Positions 11,480 through 23,000 of a DNA stretch of 64,000 nt are shown in pieces. The notes beneath the pieces are model-generated. The model saw only the letters and a program-made list of their open reading frames with translations, had not been told where the DNA came from and ran no database searches. Source of the stretch: Asterochloris sp. CNOR1 (taxonomy: Eukaryota > Chlorophyta > Trebouxiophyceae > Trebouxiales > Trebouxiaceae); assembly GCA_963969365.1 (NCBI GenBank), contig OZ017746.1:1612001-1676000 (forward strand), written 5' to 3'. Position 1 is the first letter of the stretch. Each line of letters opens with the position of its first letter. Both the position numbers and the translations under genes were made by a program.

Positions 11480-14400
11480 GTACAGACGAGCACACCCCAG
11501 CAAAACCTCTGGGAGCTCATCTGGGCTGCACGCAGCAGACATGTGAGTCGATGCACTGCGGCACCAAGTTTTGCCAGCTGCACAGCATCCCGCCTTCGGT
11601 GGGAATGGCCTGCACTGTTGGCTTGACCCATAGCAGGTGAGCATTGCAGCCGCAAAGCCCTGCCCAGTGACGGGCAAAGTTGCAACTGCCAAGCTTGTCA
11701 GATGCCTTACGTGCAATGATAGCTTGAGATCTGGGCATGCGCAGCTCACCTGTTGCCTTGCACAACAAAAGCATTCTCCCAGGTGACAGGCCAGAGGCGG
11801 GGAATGAAACTCTGAAATGCCTGCATGGGCAAAACCGAGGCAAGTCCCTGCTGGTCAGTAGTCAGAAGCAGTGCACCCAGCACCCTCGTCCCTGTTTGAC
11901 GACTGTGGCAGATCAGGCAGCCACAGCAGCAGGTGCAGGCCAGGCCAGGCCAGGCAGCCCTGCTTGTGGGCTCTTACATAAGCATGTACATGTGTGATCA
12001 CTGCTCGTGGCAATTGAAACAGGGAGCTGCCAGCTCACAGGCTGGTGTTTAGGCATGCAGGAGAGATGTCGTCAAGGCATGAGAGGCATTGCCCAGCCTT
12101 CCGGTGACAAGTTGCACAATTCAGTGCTGATGTGCCCCCACCCTGCGGGCTATGAAGGCATAAGAGTGGACGTCGATGTCGATCTCAAAGTAGCCTGGGC
12201 CGCGGAAGCACCGGTGCTGGGGCTTGGTCATGAGTGGCTTGTCGTTGTAGTTGGCAAGCAACTTATGCTCAGCCCCCGACAGGGGGCCTTCCACAGCCCA
12301 CTGGTCAACATTGACCACGCGTGGGATCAGTTTGAGGCGATCCCGGGTGCGGGAGCTGCGGTGCAGGGAGGGGCCAAGCATGTGAGCAAGAGGCACCTAT
12401 CATACAGGAGATCAGCTTGCGGCGACTCTGGGCCATGAGCCTGAAGGGTAAGTGGGGCAGCAGGCTGCTGTGCACCAGCATGGCGAGGACTGGCAGTCTG
12501 CTTGAGGGAGCCCCTCACCTGTGAGATTCACAGCAGGTTCGTGCAAGGGGTCATGACTGCAAGCGGCAGATGAGCCGCCACACAGACATTGTATGACAGG
12601 GGTGAGGACTGGGGGCGCAGGAGCTGCAAAACACTGGCGGGGCCGCCAGTGAGCAGCATGCTGGACAGCTGGCCGCAGCTGCCTCACTGTCATGCATGTT
12701 CTGTGCAGCACAAGGCCAGGCTTGTGGATGACGAGCTGGCGGCACAGGAGCAGCGGGGAATGCTGGCAGTGCAGGCTGTGCAGTGGACAGGGTGCTGGGG
12801 GGGAGAACATATGGGTGCATACATGCCAGGGGAACAGCCTGGGCCGCCCTGCCGCTGTGCGGGTGGACTCAGGGCACCGACCCGACACGGCAGCATGCCC
12901 GTCCACAGCATGAGCCCACATGTGAAAGCACAAGGTGGAGGCTGGCGGCAGCAACTGGGCAGGCTCACTTGTCGGCCTCCCGGCCGTCTGCAAAGTAGCG
13001 CTGGACCAGGGCCAGTGCTGCCGGGTTGTTGACGTCCTTAGGTGCCCACCCCGTAGGCAGAGCAAAGTAATATACAACGCTGAAGCCCTTCCCGTCATGG
13101 GGGCCAAAGAAGCCTGGCTGCAGGCAACAACCACAGGGCCCATCAGTGTGGCGTCAATGGGTCGGGCTGCAAACAGCAGCCACCTGCTTGCCTATGAGCA
13201 CCATGGAGGCTGTGCTTGGGCAGCGATGACGCTCAGCTCTTCAGACCCCCCCTCTTGTCAGCTTGCACTTCACCCAACACAGCGTAGTTGCCCTTCAGAA
13301 TCTTGAAGCCAAATACAGATACGATAAGCCAGGGGCGCTGCAGGCTTTGATCAGACCCAGCACGTGCCCGCATTGTGCTGTGTGTTGATGCTCACAGATG
13401 GACTTGAGCAGGGCAGTCACCCAAGCATGGTAGCTTCCTGCTAGAGCCAGTAGGCAACACCTCACCACATAGGTGGGCAGGCGGTTGCACATAGCTGAAG
13501 AGCAGGGGCACCACCCAGCAGAGGGGCACTGCCCTCATCCAACCCTGGGGCAACCCCACCCCTGCGCGGGGCTTACCAGACCATGTGGACCACATTCTAG
13601 ACCGCCAGCATGATGACCTCACAAATCAAAGGGAGCTGCAGTCTGACCATGAGCAGGGGCGGCGGCTCTGAACCATGCCTAAATCAATCAAAGTGTTGAC
13701 TCACCGCGTAGGTGGGCAGTTGCACGTTGATGATGAGCAGGGGGGGCAGCTGCTCATCTGGCGGCAGGTCTTTGGCCACTGCTGAAACGACTGGCTCATC
13801 AGGCAGCTGGATGTGTCGCGCGATGTGGTGGATTTTGAAGTCGAAGCTGTACACATCCACATTCAGAAGCCTGCATGCCACAAAGCAGTGGCGGCGGGAA
13901 CACCTGCATGTGGGCCCCCTGACAAAGCTGGTAGGCTCACAGGCCCCACTGCCAGGACACAGTAAGCAACAGCAGGCGCTGCATTCTGAAGCTGAAGCTC
14001 AAGGGGCTGCTGCATCCACACAGGCCCAGCCTGAATGGCTCCATGCACGGACTCAGGGCCTGTTAGCCCAGCCAATGTCTGAGTCTACATAGGGACATGA
14101 AGTCAGTCACCTTGGCGGGCAGCCTGCTTGCCCTACACACTTGAAAATTGAGGCAGCCCAGCCCCCGGCGACAAAGCAGTTGCTTTTGGTGCTGCCGCCT
14201 GGCAAGAAGCAGCCGGCCCTTACTTGTAAACAGAGCTTGCACATGGGATCTTCTGCCGAGTCTTCATGTAATCCTGGCTGCGCACCATGAAGGTGGTGGG
14301 GTCAGCCTCGCACCAACCGCCAACAGGAGTGGAGGTTCCACTGGTGCCCTTCTTGTGGTACTGCAGCCGGGGGCGAACAGGTCAGCATCAACTGATGCCA

Positions 14401-16030
14401 GCGTAGCGCATGTCAAAACCCCTGAATCCTCTGTACTGCCCTGTGGTATCATGACATGTTTTGGAGAACATGACAGCAGCACAAAGTAAGCTTGTGCCAG
14501 CTGTTGCTGCTGGTGCCTGATTTGAGGTACTGCACCCTTCTGCAGCCGCAGGGAACACAGGTCAGGTGTCCAGTCAAAAACGGCACTGCCAGTCCTGCTT
14601 CTGGTGCCCCTGTGGTGGGACCGGCCGGTCGACAATCGCATCTGGGCTGCCTGATACAGCCAGCAATGCCAGCATGATACCAAACATGTACATTTCTTCT
14701 GAGTTGCTGCAGGTCAGACAGGCACGCAGCAGGCGTGGCAGCTGCACCACCCCTCTTCCTGCTGTGATCTGGGCAGGCCTGTCCCAGAGTGCCTGGCATC
14801 GCAAGGTCATCGCAGCTTGTGCCTGCACAGTGTCAAACTTGATCAGCATGTTGCACAGGCAGGAGCTGGACTGAGGCAACTAATGCCTGGATGTCTGCGG
14901 CCTCCCAAAATGCTCTTTGCTGCAGTCCATGTGATCCATATTTAGCGCCTTCAGGCAGCAGCTCATCCACTTGTCCTGCCTGTGCCCGGCATGGACATCA
15001 GAGAATCTGCTGAGGTGCTTCAAAAACGTGGACAGCCTGTTGATGGCTCTGCCTGCGCCTTGCCGGGCAGCCTCCAAGCCCAACCTGGGGCAGGCGTGCA
15101 CTCACTACTGGGCGCATGCCTTTCACACAAGCCCAGTGCCATTGTATGCACCTCAGCACTGGATGTCAGACTCCAGACCAGAACAGATGCTCCCAGCGCT
15201 TGTGCGGAAGCATGGCTGAACAAGGGTGTCCGTCAGCACAGCACACCACCTTTTTGGTACACTGCCCGCTGTCTTGTCTTATCCTCACAGCCTCCTGCTC
15301 CTGTGTAACACCTCAGCTTACTGCTCTCACCTTCACACTCGACCCCGCGCTCGGGCGGGTCAGTCGCACAAAGCGCTTATCTGACAGCGCCTGCGGAACG
15401 CCGCTGCCACTGAACAGGGGCAGGCAGCCCAGGGAGGCCCCCGCAGCTGGCTCCGGCGCAATCACCGCTTCTGCCGAGGGCAGGCGCGCCAGCCCGGTCG
15501 CCTCGGCAGTCCCATTGGCTTCCAGGTGGTTGCTGCCTCGCTTAACCTTGGCGCCAGAGGTGCTGCGCCTCAGGGACAGGCGCTTCTGCAGGCACCAGGC
15601 AGGCCTGCATCACCCCACCATCCACCCATTCAGCAGGCTGCTCTGCTGGTGCAGGAGCCGTGTGGCCAAGTGGCCGCGGCGCCTGAGATGCTTCGCCTCA
15701 GCAGTTGCGACATCGCAGGCATCAGCCCCCCCCCCCCCCCCCCCCCCCACCCCAGCATTGCAGGCCATAGCCCTGGTATGCGGGCATGTTTGGCAAGTGG
15801 ACAGCGTCCTGCGGTTAACAGAAGCTGCTGAGCCTGGGCGGCTGGAGAGGCTCAGGAGCCCTGTGGGCATGGAGGCGGCCACCAAGCAGGGCAGCGCTGC
15901 CTGGTACTGTGCCAGTCCCTGGCTGCCTGCTTTGCAAGCGCGGCAGACTGTGGGCGGCAAGGGATTGGCCACCCAGCATGGCATTGATGGGCGTCTTGTG
16001 TGGCATGCTGCCTTTGCGTGCTGCAGCTGC
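11480..16030 (-). CDS. EDR2 C-terminal-domain (DUF1336) protein
   Basis: The C-terminal domain of plant ENHANCED DISEASE RESISTANCE 2 proteins is spread over many exons read downward. N-terminal Ser/Ala-rich exons lie near 15.8-16.0 kb and 15.33-15.56 kb (SDKRFVRLTRPSAGSSVK). The domain opens with DPTTFMVRSQDYMKTRQ near 14.28 kb, the family's F.VR...Y..D.QK signature. Next come VDVYSFDFKIHHIARHI and PPLLIINVQLPTY (13.7-13.88 kb), VVYYFALPTGWAPKDV with RYFADGREADK (12.97-13.11 kb), and RDRLKLIPRVVNVDQWAVE with YFEIDIDVHSYAFIARR (12.12-12.37 kb). The last recognised exon is PDELPEVLLGCARLY at about 11.48-11.53 kb. No PH or START domain, usual in land-plant EDR2, is visible. The exact first and last codons are not resolved. 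The family suggests a role in membrane lipid signalling, but the ligand is unknown. Confidence 0.8.
15726..15748. repeat. C homopolymer of 23 bases
   Basis: An unbroken run of C lies in what should be an intron of the EDR2-like gene (G on the transcript strand). Runs this long are hard to sequence, so the length may be inexact. Confidence 0.9.
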
Positions 16031-16089
16031 TGACCACGGCCCATCAGCGGCCTTCTCAGCCTGAGCTGCGCCTCAGATCTGGCAGGCTG

Positions 16090-17063
16090 GAACTAGGGCC
16101 TACAGAGCAGCGCTCACCATGACCTTCAGGCCAAGCCCCTCCCCTGACCCGTCATCATTGCCACGCTGGCTCCCAGGAGCTGCAGAACCAACAGCACGAG
16201 TGTTCAGTAATGGTCACCATGCCACACATGCATTTCCACCAAGCATTCTGCACTGGACCGACCAACACAGCTGCTGCAAGCGCTTGCCTGAGTCCATTGT
16301 ATCAAGAGCATCAAAGTAGGTTTCTCCACCTGCAGGATGCCAATGCCAATTGCAATCTTAGGCCTCAGCAGCAGCGGCGACATGCCGGAAGTCCTCATGC
16401 CTACCATGCAGCGTCAATCATGCTTGCGTCATCATGCACGGGGAAGCCCCAAGCTGCATGCAGTGCCGTATGCACCACATGATGAGGCTTGGCAGCTGCA
16501 CGCAGAAGGGGGCTGACCATCACTGGATCTGGCTATGGACAGCGTGGTACGCAAGTGCGGCCCCTCCTCGCAAGCTGCATCATGGGGAAAGGCAGCATGT
16601 CAGCACAGCACGCAGGGGGCCAGCTCCCTATTGCCTCACGCAAACCTGAAGCTCCCTGCTCTCCAGTTGGGGTGTGATATTGCCCGCTGCTGTAAGCTTC
16701 CCGAAGTTGTCGCTTCTCTCTGCGCTTTTTGCCTCTGCTGAAACAGTGAAACATGCCAGATGCCCGCAACAGCTGCGAAGCTCAGCTGTGATGAACTAAC
16801 ATGTCTCGGTAATGGAACCCTGTTGGTGGCCCACACCGACAACGCTGCCCTGCCGAATGCAGGCAAGAATTCAGCCAGATGATGCGAGACCTAAGCCAAC
16901 TTAATCCATTGACTGCATTGTGAACAATTCGAATCAATCATAATTTCCTGACCAACCAGCCCCTTCCAGACTAATAGTACTCAATGCTCGAGGACTACAG
17001 ATGCAATGATTTGCGTCGCTATGGGGCAAATGTTGTGCAGACTGGTCAACAGGACTGTCAGGA
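16090..17063. other. Intergenic region between two minus-strand genes
   Basis: About 1 kb holding the 5' flank of the EDR2-like gene and the 3' flank of the kinase gene. Only short, poorly composed ORFs occur, and nothing matches a known RNA or repeat by eye. An untranslated first exon could hide here. Confidence 0.4.
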
Positions 17064-20000
17064 CTAGTCTGCTACGCCCTCTGCAATGCGCAGCTGGGCT
17101 TCCAGCTCTTTCTCATAACCGGCAATCTTCTCCAAGGTCTGCAGCTTCAGCAGCTCGCTTCGCCGCTGGGCCATGGCTGCAGACAGGGAGCGCATGAGTC
17201 AAATTGATGGCCGTGGCGACAGAACCATGCGGTCAGCAACAGATGCTTCGGGTGTGAGCCTGCCTCTGGACTGTGTGCTTGCAGCACCCCCGCGCTGAGG
17301 CAGCCTGGGCAGCTCCTTGTGCACATGCAGATCTGGGCGCAGACTTTGCTGAAACCACCTGAACATCAGCACAGGCAACAGACCTGCCCAGATACAGCAT
17401 AGAAAGGATTCCCTGAAAGCTGAGCAGTGACATAGCATGCTGCTAATTCTGCCACATCGTGCCATTCAAGCACAGCCCACCTGCCCTGACGTCAGCCTCG
17501 GCCTCAGGCCTATCGCGCAGCATGTTCTTTACGTCATGCTTGGTCAGCAGCAGGGCCTGCACATCTGTGCGTGCCACCACATTGGTCTGCCACACACCAA
17601 AGTCGCCTTGCAGCAGGCTGATCTCGCTGATGAACTCGCCTGGCCCGCGCAGGGTGACGATGCTGTGGGAGGTGCTGCAGCACAGGGGCAGGATTTCACC
17701 TGCGGCTGCAGGCTTGCCAGCGAGGTGACACTCCTGCTCTGGATGCTGCGCAAAGCTCATCAGGCCATAAAATGTGCGCATTGCTGCACAGGGCCAAGAG
17801 CCTGCCAGGGAAAGGGAGGGTGGGCAGCCCCATGAGGCAAAGTGCTGCAATGGGGATATCCACTTGCTGGGCAAGAGTCAGCAGACCAGCCTGAACAGGT
17901 CACGCGGCTGGCTTGCACCAGCACACCAGCATCCCCATGGCCTGCATCTCAGCGCCATGGTGCAGATTACATGACGGCTGGGCAGTTTTCAGGTGAAGCA
18001 GCACTCACTGGATGGCAGTGACAGACTCGGCTGCCTGCTTGGCAGCCTGCAGCATTGTGCGCAGCATGCTGGGCTGGCGCTTCCGCAAGCGAGTGCGCTT
18101 CACACTGCCAGTGCTGGCCTCAGAGGCATTCGAGTCCTGGTGTGTGAAGGTGCGGGCACTGCCTGCATGTTGTCAGCGTAAAAGTTGCTGCTTTGTGCTG
18201 TTGTCAGATAGAGGATCGCTTAGTGCCCGCTTGGTGTATGAATGCACACCAACTGGTACCACAGCTTCAAGGGTGACCAGCGGTGACCATGAGAGTGTCT
18301 GGCAGGCTCTGCACATGCACCATGCAAGCAGTCAATACCATAAGGCGCTCATAGGAGCTGGACACCAGTTGGCCGCCCACCTCTGTTGCCAAATGTGCCG
18401 GGGACGGTAGCAACAAGCTGCTGCATGTGACCATGCAGCACCTTAGACCAGACTGAAGGCCTGTGCAAGCTGCCCAGCAAGACTCACTTCCATGCAGCTC
18501 CGCAGAGCGCCGGGCCTCATTAGTACCATGCACGGAGGAGTCTGCATTCCCGCTGTTGCCACTGAACTGCGAGTTGCGGCTCTCCTGCCGATTGTAGCGG
18601 CGCTCGATGCCGGGCTGCAGGGGGCACTCAAGGAGATAGTTAGGGCAGCACAGCCACACCTGAAACCCCCGGTGCGCGTGGTGGCCACCATTGGATGGCG
18701 CGGCGCCTGGCTGCATCTGCTGCCAGCTGCCAGGCAACCAGCATGAACCCTCTGAATGCCCTCTCTTTTGGCTTTCAGCTTGGAGTGCAGGCTGCTCAGG
18801 GGACTGGAAGCAGAGCCTTGCTCACCTGCAGGGAGCCAGAGCCCCTGGGCCTGACAGCATGCTGGGCCGCCAGATGGGCAGAAGGGACTGCAGAGGGGCT
18901 CCTGACAAGATCATGCCCTGAGGCTGACAGGGGGGCAGCATGCCGTGCTCCCATGCCCTCCAAGGTCAGGCTCTCCTGCCTCTGCTCGCTGACAGTCCCG
19001 CTGGACTGCTGCTGCATCTGAGACCCCTGGGACGAGTTCTGCTGGGCAGCAGAGTCTGTCGAGGAGAGTGCCTGCAGCAGCATGCAGCCAAGTCAGCCAG
19101 CTGTTTGCTGCAACTGGCAACCCTGCAATGAGTCCTGCTGGGCACGTGAGTCCATACAAGCGATGCCCTGCAGCCAACTCGTTACAGCGAGCTGCAAGAA
19201 TATGCAGTATATCTTGTAGTTCATGGTGCCTTCAGGCACATGCAGACAGCCATTCGCTCGAAGGACTCCTTCTGGGGAGGTGTGTTGCTGGTAGGCTGGC
19301 AGAGACGGACATGCGGTGCGCAGTGGCATAGCTGCATGTGAAGGCGGCAGATACACCCCTTTGCTGCAGAAGGGTTCCTGCTGAAGCCAAGCTTTTGCTA
19401 CTGGGGCGTCGACCCTAATCATGCCAATTTGACAGGCAGCTGCTGGCACACCTGGGGCATGGCTGAGGGCATGGCAAAGGGCGTTGATCCCTCCAGCGGG
19501 GCTGCCCAGGCAAGTGCATCCTCAGTTTCGGACTCTTCTGTTTCACTGCTCTCCTGCAGACAGGATTGGACATGTCAACCTGCCCTGCAGCCAACAGATC
19601 CCAGCCACCCTTCGCACTGTTTGCAGACATGTTTTCAGAGAGCAAGTCTGGTCTCCGCACAGCCCAGCGCACCAGCCACTTGCAGACAGGGGCAATCCCC
19701 CCTGTCTCAGAAGGCAGATGACATGCCCATGGTGTGCCTCTCTGTAGCACAGGGCACATCTTGCAGGCAAGGGCGCCCCCGGCAATGTGTACCAGCCCTG
19801 ACCGCTCAGAAGTGTGAGCCTACCTGGCTGACTAAATCCTCATCTGCCTGCTGCCTCCCTTCATAGGCCACCTGCACCTGGCCCTGCTCTATGAAGAAGA
19901 TGATGTGGGCTGGCTCCCCCTGCAGCCGGCAATGGCGGGGGGGGGGGGTCCACAGCTGGTCAGAGCACCTGAGGCTTTCTCCCAAGAGCGGGCCAACTGA

Positions 20001-23000
20001 CAATGTGTCCAGATGCTGTGCTGTATGCCTAGGCAGTTGCCAGCCAGCCTGGCAGGAGTCCTGCTGCAAAGACACATGATCCCACCACGAGAGCATAGAT
20101 GCTGAGACAGGGCCAGTCCGTGCTCTTGAGCACACCAGGGTGGGGGTATAAGCAGCTGCAGCTCCCCTGATGCCGTGCAGCTGCTGCGACCAGCTCAGCA
20201 GGATGCTGTGCCGCCTTCAAGCGGGTTGATGCCGGCCCATCAACACAGCAACGACAACAATTGCCTCTGGCAACGGCTGCAGCGCCTTGCTTGCAGCACA
20301 GGAGGCAGAAACTTACCTGATTGGCCAGATGCTCGCCTGCCTTGAAGGTCTGCTGCCTGAACAGGGGGCTGAGCATGGTCACCAGGGCAGTCAGCCTGGC
20401 TTGGGAGTCATCCACACCTTCCCAATCCAAGTCACCACCAGCAGTGTCCCCCACCTGCAGTGGGCACTTCAGCCTTTGCCGCAGCCCTGTGGCAAAGGTG
20501 TCAGCCTTGAGACAAAGTCGCAGCAGAACGACAACAGCATGTCAAGAGCAACCTGCAAGTGTTCCAGCACACTTGATGCAGGCAGCAGCTGGCATCCCTG
20601 AGCAGGCACCTGCTGACATCAGATGAGACTGACTCCTCCAGCCGAGCAGGCAGTCAGCCTCACCCACGACGCTATTACACTGTGCGCTTGACCAGGCAGC
20701 CGCACCTGCTGACACCGCAGAGGCCGCGTGCTGCCAAACTCCGTCCAACGATGCCTCATTGCCTCCTGCATGGTGGCCCTCTGGTCTGGGTCTTTGTGCA
20801 GCAGGCGCAGAATGAGATCCTTAGCTCCCTGCGAAGTCTCCGGCTGGGCAGGGAAGGCCACAGGCTTTGTGCGAATGATGTCGTACAGCTGCATCACAGT
20901 CTCCGCTCGAAAGGGCACAGTACCTGCAGCAAGGCTTGCACTGCGTGAACCCTTGCAGTGGCTTGAGAGCTGAGGCTTCTGCATTAAAGTACATGGCTCA
21001 ACGGAAAGGGTGACTGCAGCCAGGTTTGTATGCTTGAAAATTGGCCCTTTTCGAACGACACGACGGTGGACAGCCTCAACACTGAATCTGCAACGAACCA
21101 GACTACTTTAAGCTAGAGCATTGTGCAAGGCACCTTGTGAAACAGCTAATGTTGCTGCTGCACCACAGTCTCTGCCTTGAGGAATCCCTTGGGCTCATGT
21201 ATGCATAGTTGCACACCTGCTGCCCAGCAGACCGGATTCTGTGAACCACCCTGCACTGCCAGCATGATATCCAGCTGCAAGCTGTGTGGGACCAGGCTTC
21301 TCCGCAAGATGACCTGGCTGGACCCTTGCAGTGGGCACCCAGAAAGCCTTGAAGCCGGACGCCAGACTGCATGAATGCAGCGCTCACCGTACAGCATCAT
21401 ATAGAGACACACCCCCAGCGCCCACATGTCTGCAGGGCGGCCATGGTACGCATCTCCTGCACAGACCTCTGGGGAGAGGAATGCTGGCGTGCCCACCTGC
21501 AAGGCAGCATAGAGCTTCCTGGCAAGGTGCCCAGCGACTTTGGGGGGCAGTGCTGCAGGGGTGCCCATCTGCACAGACCCCCATGCAGGTCTAGCCTTGC
21601 CCAAGCAGAGACAGGTGATTGACGATTGCAGCACTGCACTCCCAGGCAGCGTCGAGACTGGGCGTGCTGATGCGCACAAGCTGGTGATGCCTGTGTTTGT
21701 GAAGCTTTGCAAGGCAAAGGGCCGTGTCAGGGATGCTTGGGAAGCAGGCAGCAAGGTAGGACCCACCGTGCGCAGCATGGTGTCACCCCGCAGAAACAGG
21801 CGCGAACTGCCAAAATCGCTGATCTTGACACGCGCCTCAGCTGTCAGCAGGATGTTGTCCGGCTTCAGGTCACCATGCACCACATGGTTCACATGCAGGT
21901 AGTCCAGGCCCTGCAAGATGGATTACAAGTTTTAAGGTGGAGCATTGGAAGCCTCAAAAGGGAAGCAGCAACGCCCAGCCCTGGAGAATGGGGCGCCTGA
22001 ATTGAGGAGATGTGTTCATGCCTGCAAGGCGAGCAATTTAACAGTCACTTCAACAGAGCTCTAGGTTGCACAGGGTGGGACAGGCCCTGTGGAGAGATAT
22101 GTCTCTGCCTCGATTCCAATGATGAAACAAACACGGGGGTGCCAGCCAGGTCACTTGGCTTTAAAGGCGATTGACAGCATGGCTAGTGTGCTGAGAAGTG
22201 CCACGCTGTAAGCACTCTGATGAGCAACTCCCCAGCACTCACAGACAGCACCCCTCAAACTGGCCCTGCACAGGCTGTAGCAGCAAATAAATGCTCGGGG
22301 TCGCTTGCAGACGTAAGTGCTGCAGTGCCAGGCAACAACGAGAAGTAATGGCAGGCAAGTCTGTCGTGGATTGCCCTATGCATGGGTGCCAGCAGGGTGC
22401 TGCACTCTTTGTATACAGTGCAGTCCCCCATCCCTGAAGTTCTTGCACGTCACACCCTCTTGCTGGCTGCTGGGGCGCCCTCACCATGCTGGGTGTGCAG
22501 CAACTTCCAGAAAGCAGGTCACGTTGCTGAACAGGGACACGTCTTGCTCACCTCTCTAGGTGGGGATTAGGCTCAGCCTTCCAGGACCCCTGAAGTATGA
22601 GCCTGACCGGTTACATGTACGGGCAGAGGACAAGAAGGCAAGCAGCTGCTCTGCATACACCATCAGTGTAGAGGTGCCGGGCACCCAGCAGCTGAAACTG
22701 TTCCTCGGTTGCAGGCACCAGATTTGTTTATTGGATATGTTTGTTTCTTGGATTTGGTGCACCCACCAGGGTGACCAGGACAGCCTCCAAGCACGCGGCT
22801 TCTGGAAGCCAAGGACCCACCTTGATAACATCCCTGAAGTACTTGCGCGCCACACCCTCAGACAGAGCGTACACATCATTGGGGCTGGAGCTGTCAGACA
22901 GCATGACGTGGCCCCCCTCGGCAAACTCCATGACCATCAGCAACTTGTCGCTGCTGGGGTCGTCTGCAGGGCCACAGACAGACTGAATTCAGCGAGGTGC

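Noticed and set aside
15116-16033. 305-residue plus-strand ORF
   Set aside because: It runs through a C homopolymer and is antisense to EDR2-like exons with good splice borders; its composition is that of a shadow frame.
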